A stretch of DNA of 64,000 nt from Alphaproteobacteria bacterium HGW-Alphaproteobacteria-18 (lineage in GTDB: Bacteria > Pseudomonadota > Alphaproteobacteria > Caulobacterales > Hyphomonadaceae): positions 124,001-188,000 of the forward strand of contig PHEH01000002.1 of assembly GCA_002841155.1 (NCBI GenBank), given 5' to 3'. Shown in pieces: positions 28,796 to 37,586 of the stretch. Made by a program: the position numbers and the translations under genes. Below the pieces are notes generated by a model. It searched no databases, had not been told where the DNA came from, and worked only from the letters and a program-made list of their open reading frames with translations. Position 1 is the stretch's first letter; every line of letters starts with the position of its first letter.

Positions 28796-29833
28796 ATGGC
28801 AAATGTAAGCACTGATCGCCCCGGCCTGCTGACGCCGAGCACTGCCTACAAGCCTTTCCGCTATCCGTGGGCCTATGATTTCTGGAAGAAGCAGCAGCAG
28901 GTTCACTGGATGCCCGAGGAAGTCCCCCTCGGCGAGGACTGCAAGGACTGGGCGGTCAAGCTCTCCGATGAGGAGCGTAACCTGCTGACCCAGATCTTCC
29001 GCTTCTTCACCCAGTCGGATGTCGAAGTCGGCGCCAATTACATGACCAATTACATGCCGCTGTTCAAACCGGTGGAAGTGTCGATGATGCTGTCGTCCTT
29101 CTCCAATATGGAGACGATCCATATCGCGGCCTATGCCCTGCTGCTGGAAACGATCGGCATGCCGGATTCGGAATTCTCCGCCTTCATGGAATACAAGGAG
29201 ATGGCCGCCAAGCACGACTATCTCGGCCAGTTCGGCTGCGAGACGAATGAGGACATCGCCCTCTCAATGGCCGTGTTCGGCGCCTTTACCGAGGGCCTCC
29301 AGCTGTTTGCTTCCTTCGCGATGCTGATGAACTTCCCGCGCTTCAACAAGATGAAGGGCATGGGCCAGATCGTCACTTGGTCGATCCGCGATGAGAGCCT
29401 GCACTGCGAGGGCATGATCAAGCTGTTCCACGCCTTCTGCGCCGAAACCGGCGTGATGACGGACGAACTGCGCGAGACGATCCGCGAATCCTGCCGCACC
29501 GTGATTGCGCTGGAAGACAAGTTCATCGATCTCGCCTTCGAAATGGGCCCGGTCGAGGGCATGACCCCAACCGACATCAAGAACTATATCCGCTATATCG
29601 CTGACTGGCGCCTCGGCCAGCTGAAGCTGGAGCCGATCTACGGCATCACCAAACACCCGCTGCCCTGGCTTTCGGAGATCCTGAACGGGGTCGAACACGC
29701 CAACTTCTTCGAACAGCGCGCCACCGAGTATTCCAAAGGCGCCACCAAGGGTGACTGGCACGGCGATGACGGCGTCTGGGGCCGCTTCGACGCCCGCAAA
29801 AACGCCAGCACGGATACTGTCCCGGCAGAGTAA
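28796..29833 (+). CDS. nrdB: Class Ia ribonucleotide reductase beta subunit NrdB
   Basis: 345 aa. NrdB carries the diiron-tyrosyl radical cofactor and works with NrdA to make deoxyribonucleotides. Metal ligands and the radical Tyr are visible in FSNMETIHIAAYALLLETIG, where E-T-I-H followed four residues later by Tyr matches the E115/H118/Y122 spacing of E. coli. The last ligands lie in WSIRDESLHCEGM. Length is slightly shorter than E. coli. nrdA is not adjacent. NrdR control is suggested by the box at 28716. Confidence 0.95.
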   Translation: MANVSTDRPGLLTPSTAYKPFRYPWAYDFWKKQQQVHWMPEEVPLGEDCKDWAVKLSDEERNLLTQIFRFFTQSDVEVGANYMTNYMPLFKPVEVSMMLSSFSNMETIHIAAYALLLETIGMPDSEFSAFMEYKEMAAKHDYLGQFGCETNEDIALSMAVFGAFTEGLQLFASFAMLMNFPRFNKMKGMGQIVTWSIRDESLHCEGMIKLFHAFCAETGVMTDELRETIRESCRTVIALEDKFIDLAFEMGPVEGMTPTDIKNYIRYIADWRLGQLKLEPIYGITKHPLPWLSEILNGVEHANFFEQRATEYSKGATKGDWHGDDGVWGRFDARKNASTDTVPAE

Positions 29834-29852
29834 CATCCTGGCTTGAGATCTA

Positions 29853-30404
29853 TTAGACGGGGGCGGTTTCCGCCTTCGTCTTCCCGAATCCCCGGAACAG
29901 ATACTCATGCACGTGCGGACACACATTTGAGCCGCACTTGTCGCCCTCGACATGTGGGCGAAGAAAATCCTTCAACACCCTGGCGTCAAAAACCCGGCCA
30001 GGAACATACTCTACCGGCGCGCGCAGCAGACGTACGACCTCAACCAGATTGGGCTTACTGGGATCGTCATACACCACTGGCACGACAAGGGGCTCTTCCC
30101 GCAGCGAGGACAGCTGCAGGCTGCCGACGATTTCGAAGCCGTCATAGCCCTGTTCCAGCGCAAGCTCGGCGCAGCGGTAGAGCCAGTATGTCTGGGCCGT
30201 CTCATAGGTGGTGTAACCATTGGCCGAGTACTCGACGATCCAGCGGTCCGGGCCAACCTTCTCCGTAAAGAAGCCGCCGGTCCAGCGGCCATTGCCATCG
30301 GCGTAGCTGGAAGCGCAGGCTGAAAGAAACAGCCCGCAAACAACGACGGCAAGCGCCGGCAAACACTGCTTCACCCGACGAAGAAGCCCGGTATTTGTGC
30401 TCAC
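29853..30404 (-). CDS. CC0125/CC1285-family lipoprotein
   Basis: 183 aa. The start is GTG 30404, two bases after the TAG of the upstream gene, which suggests translational coupling. The lipobox is LFLSACAS (Cys about residue 30). The body contains WIVEYSANGYTTYETAQTYW and YRCAELALEQGYDGFEIV, the pattern of a caulobacterial lipoprotein family (Y-L-Y-R-A-A-E-L-T...GYD.F). The role is unknown. It forms a two-gene minus-strand unit with the 557-aa lipoprotein, and its 3' end faces nrdB. Confidence 0.8.
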   Translation of the reverse strand: MSTNTGLLRRVKQCLPALAVVVCGLFLSACASSYADGNGRWTGGFFTEKVGPDRWIVEYSANGYTTYETAQTYWLYRCAELALEQGYDGFEIVGSLQLSSLREEPLVVPVVYDDPSKPNLVEVVRLLRAPVEYVPGRVFDARVLKDFLRPHVEGDKCGSNVCPHVHEYLFRGFGKTKAETAPV

Positions 30405-30406
30405 GG

Positions 30407-32080
30407 CTACCCCTCCGTGCCAGAACGATAAACCGGCGAGAGCGCAGTAATAACTTCATCAGTACCGAGACAACCCTTGCATTCATCCGTCAGCTTGTCG
30501 ACAAAGCGAACGGTCAACCGGCTTTCCGCACCCAAGTCTGTTTCGGAGACCGGAACACCATAATTGGTTGCGACGACACTGTGCAGTATCTCGTTACGGG
30601 CCTCGATGAAAAAGCCCTCCTTGCCGCGCTGCTTGCCGATCTCTGCTGCACGCAACACCGCCTGCTCTTCACTGAGCGCCAGCGTTGCGCTGTAACCGCG
30701 GAAACAGATCACTTCAGTGCCATCTTTGTTGACCGACTCCTTGCAATCTCCGCGCTCTCTTGCTTCGGCGCCAACAAAACTCAGGAGAGGCATCTGGGAT
30801 GCTGAGCGGGATGCTGCGTCTCCATCAAAGAGAATGTCTCGGATAAAACTCGGATCGGGAAGCGGCAACAGGGACGCGATCCAGGTGGCTGTCGCAAGCG
30901 CTTCTGCCGACGGGGGCTTCGCTTCAGAAGCATCCCCGTCAAGAATGCGCTTGAGCTTGAGGGGAGTCAGCGTCAAGTCTGCATCACGGCGCTGCCTGGC
31001 TACATCAAGGTGTTTGGTCGCAGCGTCGAAGTCGCCGGTGTTAGCAGCCAGACGCGCCTCGACCAATGAGGTCCAGTAGCCAAGCAACAAGCGGCCTTCT
31101 TCCGTGTATTCCCTGAAAACTTGTTCCTCGACGACTCGCCGGGTCTTGTCACTGGTGGTGGCCTCCTGCGGCAGGACCCGGACGACCGGTTTTGCGTCCG
31201 TGTGGGCCACTTGCATCTTCGCCAGCCAGTCACGGGCCTTTTCATTCTTGCCAAGCGCGGCTTCGGCGTAGGCCGCCCTGCCATAAATCTCGATCCAGTA
31301 ATGGGCAGCGGCCACAGGTCTGCGGACTTCGGCCGTATATCGCGCGCGTAAATCGGTTCCGGCGGCCTTCACCGGCTCGGGAGGGGCCACCATATCGACC
31401 ACCTCGAGGGCCTCGTCATACCTTTCATTTTCAAACAGATACAAAAAGAGCGAACGCCGCGCGAAGGGGAATGTCGCCGCGTTGTGCTTGAGCAGGGCAA
31501 TGACCGCATCCTGGGGTGCTTCCGGCCCGAGTGCGGACATGACGGCAACGCCCGTTGCCTTGGCATAGGGCCGCTTTGCGAGAGTTTGGTTCGCCAGCGT
31601 TAGGGCTTCATCCGCCTGGCCTGTCTTGGAGAAAGCCAGCGTTCTCAGAATATCCGTATTCAGTCCGATGCTGCGATCAAAATACATATCCGAATGCGTG
31701 CGAGCCACCGCCTGAGCGGCGTCGAGGCTGGCAAAGGCAGCATCAAAGTCCTTGAGAGCAATTTCGTGCAATGCGCGTGACTGAAGCAGGCTAGCCTTGC
31801 GCTGCCAGTATTGAGGAAAACTCTGATCAATCTCGGACACGGCGATATCACAGCGTGCCCGGCCCACTTCGCCCAAAGGGAACTTGTTGCGTTGAAGATC
31901 GCCAGCATAAACAATCCAGTTTGACGGCAGTTTCGTCAGGCCATCGCCTGAATCCAGGACATTGCCGAAACCATCACAGGAAAAATAAGCCTGCTGCGCC
32001 CGCATTTGCTCGCTGGATGCGCAGGCGGTTGCCGAAAATATTACAAGTGCGGGCAACACCCGCCAGACTACCGAGAACAT
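30407..32080 (-). CDS. Large TPR-like lipoprotein of unknown function
   Basis: 557 aa from ATG 32080, preceded by GGGGGAA. Signal peptide with lipobox SATACAS (Cys about residue 21). The middle (about 80-330) is a series of helix pairs of tetratricopeptide type, such as ALHEIALKDFDAAFASLDAA and ARLAANTGDFDAATKHLDVA. The C-terminal 150 residues include AEARERGDCKESVNKDGTEV, VICFRGYSATLALSEEQAVL and LTVRFVDKLTDECKGC with a few Cys. I know no family for it. Base use is slightly AT-richer than the window. It is probably co-transcribed with the following lipoprotein. Confidence 0.75.
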   Translation of the reverse strand: MFSVVWRVLPALVIFSATACASSEQMRAQQAYFSCDGFGNVLDSGDGLTKLPSNWIVYAGDLQRNKFPLGEVGRARCDIAVSEIDQSFPQYWQRKASLLQSRALHEIALKDFDAAFASLDAAQAVARTHSDMYFDRSIGLNTDILRTLAFSKTGQADEALTLANQTLAKRPYAKATGVAVMSALGPEAPQDAVIALLKHNAATFPFARRSLFLYLFENERYDEALEVVDMVAPPEPVKAAGTDLRARYTAEVRRPVAAAHYWIEIYGRAAYAEAALGKNEKARDWLAKMQVAHTDAKPVVRVLPQEATTSDKTRRVVEEQVFREYTEEGRLLLGYWTSLVEARLAANTGDFDAATKHLDVARQRRDADLTLTPLKLKRILDGDASEAKPPSAEALATATWIASLLPLPDPSFIRDILFDGDAASRSASQMPLLSFVGAEARERGDCKESVNKDGTEVICFRGYSATLALSEEQAVLRAAEIGKQRGKEGFFIEARNEILHSVVATNYGVPVSETDLGAESRLTVRFVDKLTDECKGCLGTDEVITALSPVYRSGTEG

Positions 32081-32240
32081 GTTCCCCCCATTGCCTCTCA
32101 ATTCAACGCAGTGGTTGCGCAAGATGCGCCGGAGGTAAACCCCAAATCCAAGTATGTTTCACAAAAAACAGGGGCCTACCGCCAGATCGGACAACCCCAT
32201 TTGCGCCCACGCCCCTCCCCCGCTAATGATGGGGCGATCC

Positions 32241-33977
32241 ATGAGCGCTGACGATTCCTCCACAGGCGATGACGCCACCGGCGCCCTCTTCGGGGGCGGG
32301 GAGGCGCCTGCGCCCGGCAAGACCTATGAGGTGCTGGCGCGGAAGTATCGCCCGCGACGCTTTGAGGACCTGATCGGCCAGGAAGCGATGGTGCGGACCC
32401 TCTCCAACGCCTTCGAAACGGGGCGGATTGCGCATGGCTTCATGCTGACGGGCGTGCGCGGGGTGGGCAAGACGACGACGGCGCGCCTGCTCGCCCGCGC
32501 GCTGAACTATGAGCCGAAGGCGGACGCCAAAGGGAAAAAAGGCAAGGCCGCCGGGCCCTCCATTCATCTCGACCCTGCCGGCGAGCATTGCGACGCGATC
32601 ATGGCGAGCCGGCATCCCGATGTGCTGGAGCTCGACGCGGCCTCGCGCACGGGCGTGGCAGATATGCGCGACCTGCTCGATTCGGCCCGCTATGGCCCCG
32701 TCTCGGCGCGCTACAAGGTCTATATCATCGACGAAGTTCACATGCTGTCGAATGCGAGCTTCAACGCGCTCCTGAAGACGCTGGAAGAGCCGCCGCCGCA
32801 TCTGAAATTCATCTTCGCGACGACCGAGATCCGCAAAGTGCCCGTCACGGTACTCTCGCGCTGCCAGCGGTTTGATTTGAAGCGCCTCGATAGCGCAGAG
32901 CTGGCTACACACCTTGGCAATGTGGCGCGCAATGAGGGGGCGAATGTTTCCGAAGAAGCCCTCGCGATGATTGCGCGGGCGGCCGAAGGTTCGGTGCGGG
33001 ACGGATTGTCTCTGCTCGACCAGGGGATTGTTCAGACCACGGATGGCGAGGAAGTCAGCGGGGCCGCAGTGCGCGCGATGCTGGGCCTCGGCGACCGGGC
33101 GCGGCTGCTGGACGCGGTGGAGAAGGCTGTTTCCGGTGACGCCAAGGGGGCGCTGACCGAAGTGCGCGAGCAGGTGGCGGGCGGGGCCGACCCGGCGGTG
33201 ATCCTGAAGGACATCCTTGATATTGCCGCCGATATTTCCGTGGCGCAGGCCACGGGCGACGATTGGGCACCGGCGGGCCCGGCCGACTGGGCGACCCGCA
33301 CCCGGGCGCTGGCCCAGCGCCTGACCCCGGCGCAGGCATCGCGCAACTGGCAGCTCTTGCTGTCGGGCTATGGCGACCTTCAGGTGGCACCTGACCCGGC
33401 GACGGCGCTGAACATGGTGATGCTGCGGCTGGCGGCGGCCTCGACCCTGCCCTCTCCGGAGGAAGCCGCGCGGATGATTGCCGAGGGGTCCCGTCCGCCG
33501 GGAAAGGATAACCCGCCCCTTAAGGCACCGCCGCAGGCGCCCGGCGGCATCGAGAGCTTTGCCGATATGATCGCCCTGATGGTGGCGGCACGGGAAGTGG
33601 GTTTGCAGGTCGATACCGAGCGGTTTGTGCGGCCATCGCATTTTGAGCCCGGAAAGCTCGCCTGCGCGCTGGCGCCCGGCGCGCCGCAGGGCCTGCTCGG
33701 GCGGCTGAAGATATTCCTGGAGACCTATAGCGAGCTCGACTGGACCGTGGAGGAAGCTGACACGGATGCTGAGTCCGTGCGCGAGCGGGAAAGACGGGAA
33801 AAAGCCGAGCGGATCGAGAGCGCGAAGAAAGACCCGCGCGTGGCCGCCGCGCTCGCCCTGATGCCGGGCGCGGTGATTCTGGATGTGGAAGATCCGCCGG
33901 AACTGCTTGAAATGGAGGGCGGCGAGGGCGATGTGGGCAGTAACGTTATTCCTTTGAGAGCCCGCCGGCCGGCCTGA
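32241..33977 (+). CDS. dnaX: DNA polymerase III subunit gamma/tau DnaX
   Basis: 578 aa from ATG 32241 (MSADDSSTGDDATG); starts 12-15 bp upstream are also possible. DnaX is the ATPase of the clamp loader and joins the replicase cores. KYRPRRFEDLIGQEAMVRTL, Walker A GVRGVGKTTTARLLARAL, Walker B VYIIDEVHMLS and the sensor FIFATTEIRKVPVTVLSRCQ are intact. Of the four zinc-binding Cys normally found after Walker A only one remains, in PAGEHCDAIMASRHPDVLEL; the rest is replaced by a Lys/Gly-rich loop. The C-terminal tau part is short. dnaX-ybaB-recR is the usual operon. Confidence 0.95.
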   Translation: MSADDSSTGDDATGALFGGGEAPAPGKTYEVLARKYRPRRFEDLIGQEAMVRTLSNAFETGRIAHGFMLTGVRGVGKTTTARLLARALNYEPKADAKGKKGKAAGPSIHLDPAGEHCDAIMASRHPDVLELDAASRTGVADMRDLLDSARYGPVSARYKVYIIDEVHMLSNASFNALLKTLEEPPPHLKFIFATTEIRKVPVTVLSRCQRFDLKRLDSAELATHLGNVARNEGANVSEEALAMIARAAEGSVRDGLSLLDQGIVQTTDGEEVSGAAVRAMLGLGDRARLLDAVEKAVSGDAKGALTEVREQVAGGADPAVILKDILDIAADISVAQATGDDWAPAGPADWATRTRALAQRLTPAQASRNWQLLLSGYGDLQVAPDPATALNMVMLRLAAASTLPSPEEAARMIAEGSRPPGKDNPPLKAPPQAPGGIESFADMIALMVAAREVGLQVDTERFVRPSHFEPGKLACALAPGAPQGLLGRLKIFLETYSELDWTVEEADTDAESVRERERREKAERIESAKKDPRVAAALALMPGAVILDVEDPPELLEMEGGEGDVGSNVIPLRARRPA

Positions 33978-33993
33978 CGGAGACCTGACCGCC

Positions 33994-34317
33994 ATGAAAG
34001 ACCTCGCCCAGATCATGCAGCAAGCCCAGGCCATGCAGGCCAAGATGGCGGAAGTGCAGCAGAAGATTGAAGCCACCGAAGCTGACGGCGTTGCCGGCGC
34101 CGGACTTGTGCGCGTGAAACTGCGCGGCAAAGGAGAGCTTGTCTCCGTAACCATCGACAAGACCCTTATGGGGGATGACCCTGAAATCGTGGAAGACCTG
34201 ATCAAGGCGGCCCATTCGGACGCACGCCGGCGGCTGGACCAGGCGATGGAAGACGCGATGAAGTCTGCCACGGCGGGCTTTGGCGGGATGCTGCCGGGGT
34301 TCAAGCTGCCGTTTTAA
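33994..34317 (+). CDS. YbaB/EbfC nucleoid-associated protein
   Basis: 107 aa. YbaB proteins are small dimers that bind DNA and help organise the nucleoid. The N-terminal helix KDLAQIMQQAQAMQAKMAEV and the strand/loop VRVKLRGKGELVSVTIDKTL are typical, as is the closing MGDDPEIVEDLIKAAHSDAR. It is placed 16 bp after dnaX and before recR, its standard position. Length and start are normal. Confidence 0.93.
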   Translation: MKDLAQIMQQAQAMQAKMAEVQQKIEATEADGVAGAGLVRVKLRGKGELVSVTIDKTLMGDDPEIVEDLIKAAHSDARRRLDQAMEDAMKSATAGFGGMLPGFKLPF

Positions 34318-34318
34318 G

Positions 34319-34382
34319 GCCCCTCACCTCCCATCGCCTTGCGATGGGCCCCTCCTCTCTCGCTGAGCCGGAGAGGGGTAAA
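34319..34382. repeat. REP-like hairpin pair between ybaB and recR
   Basis: A perfect hairpin CCCATCG-CCTTG-CGATGGG is followed by a second imperfect one, CCCCTCCTCTCTCG ... CCGGAGAGGGG. Composition is like the elements at 2949 and 23133. It could also attenuate transcription into recR. Confidence 0.5.
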
Positions 34383-34429
34383 ACAGGGCTGGGATGACAC
34401 GCCCCCCAGACTCAGGCAGAAGGCCCAGC

Positions 34430-35035
34430 ATGTCACAGCGTTCTGCCGGTCCTGAACTTTTGCGCCTGATTGATCTGATCGCGAAGCTTCCCGGTCTGGG
34501 GCCGCGGTCGGCGCGGCGGGTGGCGTTGCATCTGCTCAAACGTAATGAGACGCTGCTGAAACCGCTGGCCGAGGCGATGGCGGAGGCCGGCGCGAAGATC
34601 CAGAAATGCCAGGTCTGCGGGAATTTTGACACCGTGCAGCCCTGCGCGGTGTGCCAGATGCCGGGGCGGGATGAGGGCATTCTCTGCGTGGTGGAGGATG
34701 TGCCAGACCTCTGGGCGCTGGAGCGCGGGGGCTCTTTCCGGGGGCGGTATCATGTTCTGGGCGGGACACTCTCGGCCATTGACGGGACCGGGCCGGAAGA
34801 TCTTGGCATTGCCGCGCTGATTGGGCGGGTGGAGGCAGGCGGCGTGCGCGAGGTGATCCTCGCCCTCAATGCCACGGTGGATGGTCAGACCACGGCGCAT
34901 TATGTGGCCGACCTCTTGGCCGGAAAAGGCGTGGATGTGACGCGGCTCGCGCACGGGGTTCCCGTGGGCGGTGAGCTTGATCATCTTGATGATGGCACAT
35001 TGGCCGCAGCGCTGCGGTCACGCCGGGGGGTTTAG
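34430..35035 (+). CDS. recR: Recombination mediator RecR
   Basis: 201 aa from ATG 34430 ([20 protein letters not shown]), the usual RecR length; an in-frame ATG at 34394 would add 12 residues. RecR works with RecF/RecO to load RecA on gapped DNA. The HhH motif [17 protein letters not shown], the Cys4 zinc finger CQVCGNF...CAVC and the Toprim domain [16 protein letters not shown] are present. The end overlaps the convergent minus-strand gene by 4 bp. Confidence 0.95.
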   Translation: MSQRSAGPELLRLIDLIAKLPGLGPRSARRVALHLLKRNETLLKPLAEAMAEAGAKIQKCQVCGNFDTVQPCAVCQMPGRDEGILCVVEDVPDLWALERGGSFRGRYHVLGGTLSAIDGTGPEDLGIAALIGRVEAGGVREVILALNATVDGQTTAHYVADLLAGKGVDVTRLAHGVPVGGELDHLDDGTLAAALRSRRGV

Positions 35036-35691
35036 CCGGTCTCGAGCCGGAGCGCGGCGCTGTCCACCTGTACCTGAAGCGCCCGGAGAATGCGGCGGTT
35101 TATTCTGGGAATATGCGCGCTGGGCGCGTCGGCATGCGCGCTGGGCGGCAATAGCTTGCCGGGCTTCTCCCCGATCAGGCGGCGCATGCGCTTTATATGC
35201 GGCCAGGGATTTTCGAAGACGGTTTCCAGCGCCTGATAGCGGCGCACGAGCGGACCAGCGGGCAGCAGCGGGACAGGCACCTCACGCGGAGGTTTTGCCC
35301 ATTCAGCCTGAGCCGGATGATGATGATCGCGCGTTTCGCGGGCGCGCGCCCTCTCGGTTTCGGTGAGGCGAAAGCGCAGCGCGCGGGGCGCCCCGGAGAG
35401 AGCCCGCGATGAAGACGGCGCAGGTCCGGCCGGCGCGGGCGGCGCCGCGCGCGGGTCCAGCGGCGGCAGCGGGCCGAAAGTGGCGGCGATCAGGAACAGG
35501 GCGCGGCGCGTGATCGTTTCAATATAATTGATTTCAGCATCCAGCCGCTCATGCTCTTCGCGGGGCAGGAACACGGTATGGCCGAAGCGGCCGATGCCAA
35601 GCCGCGCGGCCAGGCCCATGGCAAGACGCTCTGCCATCATCTGGGCAAAGCGGATCAGGCTGTTGACGGGGGTGGGAAAGGTGAGCGCCAT
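35032..35691 (-). CDS. Hypothetical protein, 219 aa
   Basis: ATG 35691 ([20 protein letters not shown]) is preferred; extension to 35880 would only translate the decamer array. The first 100 residues are helical and amphipathic ([20 protein letters not shown], then [20 protein letters not shown]). The rest is Pro/Ala/Arg-rich and probably disordered. There is no signal peptide and no family I recognise. Compatible with a lineage-specific gene of the order. No clear ribosome site was seen. Decamer array B lies about 140 bp upstream in its leader. Confidence 0.6.
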   Translation of the reverse strand: MALTFPTPVNSLIRFAQMMAERLAMGLAARLGIGRFGHTVFLPREEHERLDAEINYIETITRRALFLIAATFGPLPPLDPRAAPPAPAGPAPSSSRALSGAPRALRFRLTETERARARETRDHHHPAQAEWAKPPREVPVPLLPAGPLVRRYQALETVFENPWPHIKRMRRLIGEKPGKLLPPSAHADAPSAHIPRINRRILRALQVQVDSAALRLETG

Positions 35692-36237
35692 GACAGGAAC
35701 TATGCCGTGGTTTGGGACCCCGCCGGATAAGGCGGCGCCGGGAGGGCACATTTTCCTTAAGGTACAAGGCGCCGGGGCGGGGACAAGGCGGGCGTTACCC
35801 CCCCTTTCCGGGGCGCCAGACCGCGACAGATCGGGCCAAACCGAGCCAGGCCGGGACACTGGCGGGACATTTCCGGACACTTCCGTTCACGGGCAGGACA
35901 TTCCAGGACAGATCAGGACACTTCAGGACACCTCCGATAAGGGGCGCGTTCTTTCAACATCTGTTCAAATCTTGGGCGGTCTTGCCTCCCGGGGTGGCAA
36001 TTGCAGCCGGGAGGGCCAGTTTTCGCCTGATGGGCGAGCGGTGTCATTGCGCTGTCGCAGTCTGGCGCTAATTGTTGCATTGCAGCATGAGCCAGGCCGC
36101 TCCGGTCAAGGCCACGGCGCGCGGGCCCCGTCCACCGGGATCGCGATGACCGTACCGGAGCAGGAAAAAACCCTGGACGCGTTGCGGGAGGAGTTTTGGC
36201 CGGCGTGACCGGCGCTAACTCTGAAGGACTGAAACCA
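35692..36237. other. Non-coding divergent region with decamer array B
   Basis: 546 bp between the hypothetical gene (minus) and the urcA-like gene (plus). Apart from the phased repeat array at 35854-35935 and a possible degenerate extension back to about 35823, I see no gene or recognised RNA. Confidence 0.6.
35854..35935. repeat. 10-bp phased GGACA decamer array (array B)
   Basis: GGACA starts at 35854, 35865, 35875, 35896, 35906, 35916 and 35926; a degenerate unit GTTCA fills 35885. Spacing is 11, 10, 10, 11, 10, 10 and 10. Units read for example GGACATTTCC, GGACACTTCC, GGACATTCCA, GGACAGATCA and GGACACTTCA. This is the longest of the arrays. Confidence 0.9.
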
Positions 36238-36582
36238 ATGCTGAAAGCTACCTCGATACTCCTGGCCGCTGCCATGATGATCACCCCTGTTGCCGCCGCA
36301 GAGTCGCTGAAGGAAGTGACCCTGAAGATGGATTATGATCCCGCCCTGCTGACCAGCGAGGCTGGCGCCGAAACCCTCGTCAGTGAGCTGAAGCGGGAAG
36401 CCCGCAAGGTCTGCTCGCAGCGCCTTCCGGCCATTGGCAGCGTGTATGTCGATGCCAGCTGCGCCGACACGCTGGTGAAAGCGGCTGTGCAGCAGATCCA
36501 TGCTGATCTCAGCGAGGCAGGCACTGCCGTTGCGCCGGGCTTCCAGCGCCTGGCAGCCGTGGACTACGCGCTCGCCAACTGA
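36238..36582 (+). CDS. UrcA-family exported protein
   Basis: 114 aa from ATG 36238. Signal peptide residues 1-22 (cleavage near AAA-ES). The mature part has the UrcA pattern: a beta strand VTLKMDYDPALLTSEAGAET, then helices ELKREARKVCSQ and DASCADTLVKAAVQQI, with two Cys (in KVCSQ and ASCAD) likely paired in a periplasmic disulfide. The function of the family is unknown. It has its own strong terminator at 36641-36671 and is probably monocistronic. Confidence 0.85.
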   Translation: MLKATSILLAAAMMITPVAAAESLKEVTLKMDYDPALLTSEAGAETLVSELKREARKVCSQRLPAIGSVYVDASCADTLVKAAVQQIHADLSEAGTAVAPGFQRLAAVDYALAN

Positions 36583-36640
36583 GCCATCCCGACATCTGGA
36601 ACAACGCCAGACCAATGTTTCCTCCCGGTCCGCGGCGTTG

Positions 36641-36671
36641 GAGGGGCCACCCAGGCCAAGGGTGGCCCCTC
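36641..36671 (+). terminator. Hairpin terminator after the urcA-like gene
   Basis: A perfect 12-bp stem GAGGGGCCACCC / GGGTGGCCCCTC with loop AGGCCAA. T-rich sequence follows after 8 bases. A second hairpin, AATTGCGA / TCGCAATT plus TTT, lies at 36696-36719. Confidence 0.8.
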
Positions 36672-36853
36672 ACTCCGGCCTTTTGTGCACGCCGTAATTG
36701 CGAAACTGTCGCAATTTTTCCCTTGACGTTGCCTGCTGTTTCCCTAGCGTAAGGCATGGGCAGCGAGGGGCTGCCTGATTGCTGCCTGACCCGTGACAGG
36801 GCCGTGAATGAACCCCGCCGGACCAGGGCCGCACGGCTGGAGGAAACACGGAT

Positions 36854-37480
36854 ATGCTTGCACTCAATAACGGGCCATCGCGCCTCAGCCTTGCGGCGCT
36901 GCTGGCGGCGCCGCTGGTCTATGGACTGTTCCTGGCGGCCAATGGGCTGATCACGGTGACCGACGTACGGCTGGATGAAACACCCCAGCGCGTGCTGACC
37001 AAGGTGACCCCGCAGATGGATGTGACCGGGCCGGTGCGTGTGGATCGCCGCCTGATGCCCATCGACCCGGCCCAGAAGCCCCCACCCCTGCCGGACTTCA
37101 AGGCGGAGACGACCGGTGTGGGCCCGGTTGGCCCGGTCTGGTCCGGCGAGGCGCCTGCCCGCTTTGATATTGGCCCGCTGACCTTCGGGGCGATTTCCAC
37201 CAGCCCGATTGACGGACGTGAGCTTGTGGCCGTGCGCGACCCGTTGCCCACGATGCCACCGGGGGCGCTGTCGCGCGGGATATCCGGCAGCTGCGATGTT
37301 TTCTTTGATGTCGACACCGCCGGGCGACCGCAGAATATTGCGGCGAAGTGTACGGACAATATCTTCAAGGCCGAGGCGGAACGAGCCGTGCGGCGGGCGG
37401 AATTCCTCCCCGCCATCCGCAATGGTCAGCCCGTCGCCCAGAAGAATGCGATCTATCCGATCGAATTCACGGTGAACTGA
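36854..37480 (+). CDS. TonB C-terminal-domain-like protein
   Basis: 208 aa; GGAGGAAAC precedes the ATG. A membrane anchor (about residues 10-32) is followed by a Pro-rich stretch and a C-terminal TonB/TolA-like beta domain: MPPGALSRGISGSCDVFFDV, DTAGRPQNIAAKCTDNIFKA and AIYPIEFTV at the end. The order is that of energy-transducing TonB, but no exbB/exbD gene is near. It may instead act in envelope assembly. A Sel1-repeat gene follows 106 bp downstream. Confidence 0.75.
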   Translation: MLALNNGPSRLSLAALLAAPLVYGLFLAANGLITVTDVRLDETPQRVLTKVTPQMDVTGPVRVDRRLMPIDPAQKPPPLPDFKAETTGVGPVGPVWSGEAPARFDIGPLTFGAISTSPIDGRELVAVRDPLPTMPPGALSRGISGSCDVFFDVDTAGRPQNIAAKCTDNIFKAEAERAVRRAEFLPAIRNGQPVAQKNAIYPIEFTVN

Positions 37481-37586
37481 CGGGCGCGCCGGGGCGAGCC
37501 CCCGCTTCGTCCCGGCGTCCGGTTGCAGAGTTGACCCGGTGGGCAACGCCGACAATATGGCCTCAGGACCGAGAAGCGGGGAGTCC

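Noticed and set aside
32535..32540. A6 run in dnaX as a programmed frameshift site producing gamma
   Set aside because: The run lies in the ATPase domain around codon 100, too early to make gamma, and it lacks the A-AAA-AAG arrangement and a following pseudoknot that I could see.
35854..35935. Decamer array B as a CRISPR array
   Set aside because: The unit is about 10 bp with no spacers and no cas genes nearby. It does not fit CRISPR.
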